Below the pieces are notes generated by a model. That model was not told where the DNA came from and did no database searches. It saw only the letters and a program-made list of their open reading frames with translations. The position numbers and the translations under genes were made by a program. From Nocardia arizonensis (GTDB taxonomy: Bacteria; Actinomycetota; Actinomycetes; Mycobacteriales; Mycobacteriaceae), in the NCBI RefSeq assembly GCF_001310275.1, contig NZ_LGYZ01000068.1, positions 1 to 64,000 of the forward strand: 64,000 nucleotides of DNA, given 5' to 3'. Below, piece by piece: positions 57,896 to 64,000 of the stretch; position 1 is the first letter of the stretch; each line of letters starts with the position of its first letter.

Positions 57896-59160
57896 GGAGT
57901 ACCTCCAACAGCACGAACCGGGGTGAAACGGACGGGAAGCGACGTCATACCGCGCAAGAAGGCCGACGGCCGCCGCACCAGGGTCTCGGCCGCGACCGCG
58001 AGATCGACATCGGGCAATCGGTCGAGCAGGATCTCGATAGCGGTGCGCGCGATGATCTCCGCGATCTGCTGGGCCGGAAACGGGCAACGGTACTCACCGT
58101 GGGAGAACGCGAAATGCGCGCAGTTGCCGCTGTAGGCCGGTTCCACCCAGTCCGAAGCATGTTGGCGCACATGCGGATCGGCATTCGCCGCCGCCAGCCC
58201 GAGCAGCAGCATGTCACCGCGACGAATCGCGCGGTCGCCCAACCGGGTGTCGCGCGCCGCCCACCGACCCGACAGGATCTGGGTCGGGGTGTCCTCCCAC
58301 AACACCTCGTTCATGGCCTGGCCGACACTGTGACGGCCACCGCCCAACGCCGCGGCGAAACGGTCGTCGGTCAGCATCAGCCGCACCGAATTACCGATCC
58401 AGTCCGAGGTCGGCAGATGCCCCGCCGCGGTGATCGCCATCAGGTCGAGCATGTACTCCTCATCGGAGAACCCGCCGTGCGCCAACATCCGCGACACCAG
58501 ATTGTCGCCCGGCCGCGCCTTGGTGTCGGCCACCAGCTTCTGCATATGACCCGCGAACTGCGCATAGCCCAGCTGGGCGTCGGCACCACCGTCGGCGAGG
58601 GTCTTCATCGTCCACGCCAACTGCGGGCCGTCCTCGTCCGGGAAGCCGAGCAGCCAGGCCAACGCCAGCACCGGCAGCGGCTCGGCATAGTCGGCGACCA
58701 GGTCGGCCTCACCCTTACCGCAGAAACCGTCGATCAACCGATCCGCGAGATTCTCACACGTGCGGCGCAATTCGAACGGATCCACCGAATCCAACGCCGG
58801 TTCCACCATCGCCACGTGACGGCGATGCTCGGCGCCCGCGGTGAAGTAGATCGACGGCATCGGCTGACCGATCATCGGCCGCAGCGGCCAATCCTGCGGA
58901 ACATTCGGCCACTGGTTCCACAACCCCACATCCCGCGGGAACAACTCGGGATCACTGGTCACCTGATGCATCTCGCGATACCCGATCACCAGCCACGCCG
59001 GGAACCCGCCCGGCAACTCCACCGCCACCACCGGCCCATGCTCACGACGCATATCGTGATACAGCCGATGCGGATCCGAATGGAAACGCGGACCGCTCAA
59101 CGGAACCGGCGCCGGCCCGCGCGACAGATCCGCGGGCGAACTCATCTGCGGATGACTCAT
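57892..59160 (-). CDS. cvnE: CYP157-like cytochrome P450 of the conservon (CvnE), no EXXR
   Basis: A 422-residue P450. Heme loop HFAFSHGEYRCPFPAQQIAE has the Cys ligand. The K helix reads MNEVLWEDTP: Trp replaces the Arg of ExxR, which is the known peculiarity of CYP157, and the I helix ITAAGHLPTSDW lacks the usual acid-alcohol pair. In conservons this P450 follows the GTPase gene. It overlaps cvnD and the CYP154-like gene by four bases each. Redox function may rely on the partner P450 or be structural. Confidence 0.88.
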   Translation of the reverse strand: MSHPQMSSPADLSRGPAPVPLSGPRFHSDPHRLYHDMRREHGPVVAVELPGGFPAWLVIGYREMHQVTSDPELFPRDVGLWNQWPNVPQDWPLRPMIGQPMPSIYFTAGAEHRRHVAMVEPALDSVDPFELRRTCENLADRLIDGFCGKGEADLVADYAEPLPVLALAWLLGFPDEDGPQLAWTMKTLADGGADAQLGYAQFAGHMQKLVADTKARPGDNLVSRMLAHGGFSDEEYMLDLMAITAAGHLPTSDWIGNSVRLMLTDDRFAAALGGGRHSVGQAMNEVLWEDTPTQILSGRWAARDTRLGDRAIRRGDMLLLGLAAANADPHVRQHASDWVEPAYSGNCAHFAFSHGEYRCPFPAQQIAEIIARTAIEILLDRLPDVDLAVAAETLVRRPSAFLRGMTSLPVRFTPVRAVGGTP

Positions 59161-59771
59161 GACGACACCGCCGAAACCCCGCGCCGCGTGAACAGATGCT
59201 CCACCAACGTGATCAACACGTCACGGCACGACTCCCGCGACCGCGCGTCGCACTCCAGCAACGGCACCCGCGGATCCAGATCCAACGCGTCACGAATCCG
59301 ATCCCCGTCGAACGTGCCGCCGAAATCGTTGCACGCCACCACGAACGGCACCCGCTGATGCTCCAACCGGTCGATCGCGTACCAGGAATCGGCGATACGG
59401 AACTGATCCACCAGCACGATCGCCCCCAGCGCACCGCTGAACAGGCGATCCCACAGGAACCAGAAACGCTCCTGCCCCGGCGCGCCGAACAGATACAGCA
59501 CATGCTCGGCATCGATGCTGATCCGCCCGAAATCGAACGCGACAGTGGTCGTCGACTTCCCGGTCACACCGGTCAGATCATCCACCCGCAAACCCTCCCG
59601 GGTCATGGTGGCCTCGGTGTCGAGCGGACGGATCTCGCTCACCGAACGAACCATCGTCGTCTTGCCGACACCGAATCCGCCGACGATGACGATCTTCATC
59701 GCCCGACGGGTCGCGGCATGCAACGGCGCGTCAGCGCGCTCCGGGCGGGGGTCAGAGACTGCGGAGTCCAA
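59157..59771 (-). CDS. cvnD: CvnD, small Ras-like GTPase of the conservon
   Basis: A 204-residue GTPase. P-loop GGFGVGKTT, switch region TVAFDFGRI, LFGAPGQERFWFLW (G3, DxxG replaced by GAPGQ as in the family) and CNDFGG in place of NKxD. Conservons form membrane-linked complexes resembling eukaryotic G-protein signalling. The start is uncertain: I prefer the TTG at 59771 (DSAVSDPRPER), which overlaps cvnC, but the ATG before KIVIVGGFG is possible. It overlaps the P450 gene downstream. Confidence 0.88.
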   Translation of the reverse strand: MDSAVSDPRPERADAPLHAATRRAMKIVIVGGFGVGKTTMVRSVSEIRPLDTEATMTREGLRVDDLTGVTGKSTTTVAFDFGRISIDAEHVLYLFGAPGQERFWFLWDRLFSGALGAIVLVDQFRIADSWYAIDRLEHQRVPFVVACNDFGGTFDGDRIRDALDLDPRVPLLECDARSRESCRDVLITLVEHLFTRRGVSAVSS

Positions 59772-60126
59772 CAAGCACCTTCTCGAGGGTCGAGGTGTCC
59801 GGCATCGCATTCCACGGCGCACCCGGATCGTCGGGCGTCGCCGCAGTCGGGTGACGCACGGTGATCTTGCCCGCGTGCAACAGATCCGACAGCAGGATCG
59901 TGGTGATACCAACAGGAATTCGTAATTCGGCGGCGATCTCCACCACCGCCGTGGGAGCCCGGCACATGGCCAGAATGGCCGCGTCCTCCGAACTCATCCC
60001 CGCCGTCGGCTCCGATTCGCTGACCACGAGCGTGACCAGGTCGAATCGGTCGAAGTCGGGTCGGCTGCGGCCGCCGGTGAGGGTGTAGAGCCTATCGGGG
60101 TCCTCGTCGCGGCCGGGTCTGCTCAC
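59752..60126 (-). CDS. cvnC: CvnC, DUF742 protein of the conservon
   Basis: A 124-residue protein of the DUF742 family, a winged-helix-like fold: LYTLTGGRSRPDF at the start and LRIPVGITTILLSDLLHAG in the helix-turn-helix-like part. It acts as an adaptor in the conservon complex. GTG start, overlapping cvnB by four bases, and its 3' end lies over the proposed cvnD start. No separate regulation is visible. Confidence 0.92.
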   Translation of the reverse strand: MSRPGRDEDPDRLYTLTGGRSRPDFDRFDLVTLVVSESEPTAGMSSEDAAILAMCRAPTAVVEIAAELRIPVGITTILLSDLLHAGKITVRHPTAATPDDPGAPWNAMPDTSTLEKVLVGLRSL

Positions 60127-60539
60127 GACAGACTCACCTCGCCGACCCGCGGCGAGGTGGCCAGATGATCACCGAGCTGCTCGACCAGCTCCCGCATATT
60201 GTGTCCGACCAGCCCCGCATCCGAATCCTCCGCGGCGACCACCGCGATGTGCGCGCCCATCCCGGCGTCCACGATGAACAGGATGCCGCCGTAGAACTCG
60301 GTCATCGACTGCCGCACACCCGAACGGCCGTCACCGAACTCGATCGACGCCCCGTGCGCCAGACTCTGGATACCGGCCGCGATCGCGGCCAGCTGATCGG
60401 CGTTGTCCTCGGTGAGCCGCTCGGTATGGCACATCTTCAGCCCGTCGCTCGACAGCAGCAGCGCATGACGAGTGCCGGGGGTTCGGGTGAGCAGTTGTTC
60501 CAGCAGCCAGCTCAGCTGGGCGGGCACAGAAGTGGTCAT
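60123..60539 (-). CDS. cvnB: CvnB, roadblock/LC7-type protein
   Basis: A 138-residue roadblock-domain protein: LSWLLEQLLTRTPGTRHALL, SDGLKMCHTERL and MTEFYGGILFIVDAGMGAHI. In the conservon it binds the GTPase CvnD, likely as a regulator of nucleotide state. Starts with ATG at 60539 overlapping cvnA (4 bases). Length and pattern are typical. Confidence 0.93.
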   Translation of the reverse strand: MTTSVPAQLSWLLEQLLTRTPGTRHALLLSSDGLKMCHTERLTEDNADQLAAIAAGIQSLAHGASIEFGDGRSGVRQSMTEFYGGILFIVDAGMGAHIAVVAAEDSDAGLVGHNMRELVEQLGDHLATSPRVGEVSLS

Positions 60540-62050
60540 CGATCGGTCTCCAGAGCGGCGGACGGGGCGGGAACTATGGGCTCGCGGCCGGTGATCGCCC
60601 GCTGGAACGCGCCAAGGGACGCGGGCTCCGACGGTGCGGGCGAGGCGACGGCAGCGGCGCGACCGACGAGCCCTTCGGGATGCACGGCGGCGAACGTGCT
60701 GCCGCGCCGCCGTTTCGGCAATTCGGTACCCGTCGACCCGGACGCGACCGACGCGACCGTGACAGGCGCCGGACGAGCGGCGGCCACCGCCTTCGACGCA
60801 GGCGGCGCGATCGGCGGCTCCACCACCGACGTGTCGACCCGGGTCGTCAGATCACGCGGCACAACCACCACGACGGCCGTGCCGCCGATGGCCGAAGGCC
60901 GATACGACACGGTCAAACCGTGCTTGCGCGCCAGATAACCGACCACCGACAGCCCCAACCGGGTACCCGACAAGGTCGACAGATCCGGGGCCACGGCCAC
61001 GCGCTCACCCGACCGATCCGTGCTCACCGCGGCCTCCGCGCGGCGCAACGCCGACTCGCTCATCACCAGACCGCTGTCCTCGATGGTGATCACCACACCC
61101 GCGGGCACCTCCGCCGCGTACAGGTGCACCTCCGTCGTCGGCGGCGAGAAATTACAGGCATTGTCGATGAGCTCCGCCAGCGCGTGCATCACCGCCTCCG
61201 CGGCGTGCCCCGCGATCGCGATATTCGCCACCGCCCGCAACCGCACCCGCTGATAGCCGGCGACACGGCCCATGGCTCCGCGCAGAATCGACTGCATCGC
61301 AATCGGTTTCGCCCACCGTCGACCCGATCGCGCACCCGAGAGCACCGCGATACTGTCGGCGAGCCTGCCCGCCTGCGCCGTCCGATGATCCAATTGCAGC
61401 AGATCCGCCAACACGTCGGCGTCCGAGTGACGGTTCTCCATCTCCCGCAACTCGGCCAACATACTCGTCGTCATCGCCTGCATCCGACCCGCCGCACCCG
61501 CGAACGCCGCCATCGCCGCAACCCGGCGACTCTCACTGCCGCTCGCGTCGGCGCGGAACTCGGCCGCCGCGGACTGCGCCGCGGCCAGCTGACCGCGCAA
61601 CTCCGCCGTCGCCGACTCCACGTACTCCTGCGCCGCGACCCGCGTCTGCTCCCCCTCACCGCGGGCATCGATCGCCGCGCGCCGGAAATACACCGCCGCC
61701 GACACCGCGACCGACAACACCACCGACGTCGCACCCGCCCCGATGCCCAGCGGAATACGAAAATCCTCCGGCGCGTAGTACACCGCCGCCGACGACCCGC
61801 CCGAGGTCGCTATCAGACATGTCCACCACGTCAGCTGCGGCAACCGCCGCCGTGGACGTCGCGGCGACTCCGCGAGACCGTCATCCGACCGATTCGATGA
61901 CTGTGACAAGTCCGTACTACCATCCTCGCGTGCTCGTCCGCAGGGGAAATACACCCTTTCCCCTGATTCCCCCGACACACGTTCATTCACGTCAAATGCA
62001 CGGACCGACAAGCGGTTTCGCCCCACGGTCGGGTATCGGGTCAAGAGCAT
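60536..62050 (-). CDS. cvnA: CvnA, sensor-histidine-kinase-like protein
   Basis: A 504-residue protein. Two membrane helices (about 75-90 and 100-120) flank a short outer loop, followed by a coiled coil and an ATPase domain with ELIDNACNFSPPTTEV (N box) and GTRLGLSVVGYLARKHG. Kinase activity is unsure in conservons since the phosphorylated His motif is not clear; it probably serves as the input of the CvnA-D complex. The C-terminal tail is Ala/Pro-rich. The ATG at 62050 is the longest start; a later one near residue 23 cannot be excluded. The operon promoter should lie between 62051 and 62227. Confidence 0.9.
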   Translation of the reverse strand: MLLTRYPTVGRNRLSVRAFDVNERVSGESGERVYFPCGRAREDGSTDLSQSSNRSDDGLAESPRRPRRRLPQLTWWTCLIATSGGSSAAVYYAPEDFRIPLGIGAGATSVVLSVAVSAAVYFRRAAIDARGEGEQTRVAAQEYVESATAELRGQLAAAQSAAAEFRADASGSESRRVAAMAAFAGAAGRMQAMTTSMLAELREMENRHSDADVLADLLQLDHRTAQAGRLADSIAVLSGARSGRRWAKPIAMQSILRGAMGRVAGYQRVRLRAVANIAIAGHAAEAVMHALAELIDNACNFSPPTTEVHLYAAEVPAGVVITIEDSGLVMSESALRRAEAAVSTDRSGERVAVAPDLSTLSGTRLGLSVVGYLARKHGLTVSYRPSAIGGTAVVVVVPRDLTTRVDTSVVEPPIAPPASKAVAAARPAPVTVASVASGSTGTELPKRRRGSTFAAVHPEGLVGRAAAVASPAPSEPASLGAFQRAITGREPIVPAPSAALETDR

Positions 62051-62227
62051 AGCGGTCCCCGCCTACGAGCGCGACCCCGAGGCCGCATCCACCCGGCCAC
62101 CCGCCATGACACCGGAAACGGTCCCGGACCGTGCGGCGGCGACCGAACGCGAGTCACCGCCGCAGGCAACGCGATTCGCGGCAAGCGCGACCGCGGTCAC
62201 CGGCACCGTCTCGGCTAACGTGGATCG

Positions 62228-62944
62228 GTGCTCGGACATTCGCATGCGACCAGTGGCGCGCTCGCCTGGTCAGGAGCCGCGGTGGTGTTGCCCGTCACCG
62301 TCTTGACCTTCCCGGCCGTACAGGTCGGCACCGGACATCTCGGGCCGGTCGAACTGCTGCTCGGCACGTTCCTCACCGCCGGTGCGGCGCTGCTGCCCGA
62401 CGCCGACCATCCCAAGGGATCCATCGCGCACGTACTTGGACCGATCTCCTATCTGCTGTGCACGATCATCTCGAAGGTATCCGGCGGCCACCGCCACGCC
62501 ACCCATTCCCTCGCCTTCGTCGCCGCCGCCACCTACGGAACCTGGGCGGGCGTGCACTGGCTCGGCCGACCCTTCACCCTGGCACTCGTCTTCTTCCTGC
62601 TCGCCCTCGCCGTACGCGCGCTGCACCTGTGCCCCGGTGGCGACGGCTTCCGATCCTGGGGCTCCGTCGTAGTACTCGCCGTCGCGGGCACCTTCGCCAT
62701 GGACCACTGGCTCGCCGACAAACCCTCCTGGCTGCCCTTCGTCGTCGGCCTCGGCTCACTGGCCCACATCCTCGGCGACTGCCTCACCGACCGCGGCTGC
62801 CGCCTGTTCTGGCCCTTCGACCTGCGGGTGCGATTCCCGGTCATCGAACGCACCGGCAACAAGGTCGAGACGTGGCTCATCTCCCCGCTGTTCGTCCTCG
62901 CGACACTAGCGGTGCTCTGGTACGCGATCACCCAGCAGCCGTGA
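62228..62944 (+). CDS. DUF457/YdjM-type metal-dependent membrane protein
   Basis: A 238-residue membrane protein with about five segments. The family signature is at the start (MLGHSHATSGALAW), with LLPDADHPKG and GGHRHATHSL giving a cluster of His and Asp that could bind metal. These features match the YdjM/DUF457 family of putative membrane-bound metal-dependent hydrolases. GTG start. It is divergent from the conservon. Function unknown in actinomycetes. Confidence 0.85.
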   Translation: MLGHSHATSGALAWSGAAVVLPVTVLTFPAVQVGTGHLGPVELLLGTFLTAGAALLPDADHPKGSIAHVLGPISYLLCTIISKVSGGHRHATHSLAFVAAATYGTWAGVHWLGRPFTLALVFFLLALAVRALHLCPGGDGFRSWGSVVVLAVAGTFAMDHWLADKPSWLPFVVGLGSLAHILGDCLTDRGCRLFWPFDLRVRFPVIERTGNKVETWLISPLFVLATLAVLWYAITQQP

Positions 62945-63134
62945 ACGCGCGGCAGACCCGGTCCCCGGAATCCGATTATTTCGGCCGACGGGTCCCTGTC
63001 CCTTCCCTGCGGTTCTCTTCTTCGTTGTGTCTGAGAGGTGGATTTCATGCGTTGATGCGCATATCTACGTAGGTTGATGATTTATCTTGCGTATTTCGAT
63101 CTACGCTGCGACGATCCGGCGATACCCTGAGCTC

Positions 63135-64000
63135 ATGCCCGCCGGACCGACGATGCGACCACGTCGCTGGACTCCCCCCGCCGCTACCTCGCGGGTCCGG
63201 CAGACATCCAGTAACCCGCCGCTCCCCCCGCTCCGCCGAATCGAGTTGCCCGGCGCGGGCCCCGAGGACGTGGTCCGCTCCCCCGACGGGACACTGATCA
63301 CCGGTATCGAGGACGGCTCGATACTGCGGATCGAACCCGTGGAAGCCACGGTGACTCCTTTGGTGAATACCGGCGGGCGTCCGCTCGGTCTGCACGTCGA
63401 TTCCGACGGCAGCATTCTGATCTGCGATTTCGAGCGGGGTCTGCTCGAATGGCGACCCGACGCGACATTGCGGGTTCTCGTCGACGAGGTCGACGGCGAG
63501 CCACTCCCCTTCGCCAGCAATGTCGTTCGCGATTCGGACGCTACGATCTACTTCTCCTCCTCGACGCGGCGCTATTCGCTCACCGAATACACCGGCGACC
63601 TGCTCGAGCATTCCGAGACGGGGCGACTGCTGAGACGAAATGCGGACGGACGGGTCGAAACCCTCGTCGACGGCCTGTCTTTCGCCAACGGCGTGGTGCT
63701 CGCACCGGATCGCAGCTGCGTGCTGGTGGCCGAATCGGGCGGCTATCGGGTGCGGCGGTACTGGTTGAGCGGTCCGAAGGCGGGCACCTCGGACATGCTC
63801 ATCGAGAATCTGCCGGGGTTCCCGGACAATATGGCGCTCGGCAGTGACGGCCTCGTGTGGATCACCCTGCCCGCGCCGCGCGATCCGATACTGGATCGTC
63901 TGCTCCCGCTGCCCGGAATCCTGCGCCGCGGGGTGTGGGCGCTGCCCGAGTGGGCCCGCCCGAAACCCAAGCGCACGGTGTGGGTGCTCGCAGTGGATTT
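63135..64000 (+). CDS. SMP-30/strictosidine-synthase-like beta-propeller protein (partial)
   Basis: An open frame running off the right edge; 288 residues are visible. Residues about 40-270 contain propeller repeats: GPEDVVRSPDGTLITGIEDG, RPLGLHVDSDGSILICDF, ETLVDGLSFANGVVLAPD and GFPDNMALGSDGLVWITL, typical of SMP-30/gluconolactonase-like and strictosidine-synthase-like proteins. They hydrolyse lactones or act on cyclic substrates with a metal ion. The ATG at 63135 is the first in frame. The short AT-rich stretch around 63045-63110 upstream, including the palindrome CTACGTAG at 63066, may hold the promoter. The C terminus is outside the window. Confidence 0.8.
   Translation, partial: MPAGPTMRPRRWTPPAATSRVRQTSSNPPLPPLRRIELPGAGPEDVVRSPDGTLITGIEDGSILRIEPVEATVTPLVNTGGRPLGLHVDSDGSILICDFERGLLEWRPDATLRVLVDEVDGEPLPFASNVVRDSDATIYFSSSTRRYSLTEYTGDLLEHSETGRLLRRNADGRVETLVDGLSFANGVVLAPDRSCVLVAESGGYRVRRYWLSGPKAGTSDMLIENLPGFPDNMALGSDGLVWITLPAPRDPILDRLLPLPGILRRGVWALPEWARPKPKRTVWVLAVD

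Overview
The window is high-GC DNA from an actinomycete of the Mycobacteriales, most probably Nocardia or a close relative. The basis is gene content and style: a PknG operon with GlnX/GlnH partners, a UsfY-like protein, a DUF7373-type lipoprotein, fused HadAB-type dehydratase, conservon (cvn) genes with P450s, ectoine synthesis, GTG/TTG starts and 4-base start/stop overlaps. No rRNA, tRNA or CRISPR array was seen. Species cannot be fixed from the sequence alone.

Region 1 (0-9.4 kb) looks sulfur-related. A minus-strand operon runs from a GntR/UTRA regulator through an AprA-like flavoprotein, a HEAT-repeat protein, an AprB-like 2[4Fe-4S] ferredoxin and a sulfonate-type ABC importer to a 7Fe ferredoxin. 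Upstream lie a LysR regulator and a divergent YeiH-family transporter, a pair linked to sulfite/sulfate handling elsewhere. The idea is that an organosulfur substrate is imported and processed by an AprAB-like redox complex; the substrate is unknown.

Region 2 (9.7-19.4 kb) is accessory DNA: two AraC regulators, an SDR, decayed SDR and LuxR remnants, a small (QxW)3 lectin-fold protein closed by a strong hairpin, and a two-gene unit of a 907-aa CHAT (caspase-like) protease plus a small membrane protein. The last is the best candidate for an undescribed effector or cell-death system.

Region 3 (19.4-28.4 kb) is a seven-gene, tightly coupled signalling operon: GlnX-like membrane sensor, GlnH lipoprotein, an unrecognised coiled-coil protein, PknG kinase, PP2C phosphatase, von Willebrand A protein and FHA protein. 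Similar small zinc ribbons occur in PknG (twice), the phosphatase and the FHA protein.

Region 4 (28.4-45.8 kb) carries envelope and stress genes (GT9 and GT4 glycosyltransferases, CAP-domain secreted protein, UsfY-like and RsbW-like proteins), an orphan OmpR-type regulator with Glu in place of the phospho-accepting Asp, then ectABCD. After that come a GerW-like protein, a broken NADAR gene, a Sel1 protein, a hemerythrin gene abutting a broken CMD gene, a two-component system and a lipoprotein.

Region 5 (45.9-64 kb) starts with a broken secreted-toxin-like gene. Then come a methyltransferase divergent from an AfsR-type regulator, an acyl-CoA oxidase-like enzyme, a CYP157-like P450 without the EXXR motif, a fused HadAB dehydratase, and a conservon: CYP154-like P450, CYP157-like P450 (again no EXXR), CvnD, CvnC, CvnB, CvnA. 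A DUF457-type membrane protein and a truncated SMP-30-like beta-propeller gene close the window.
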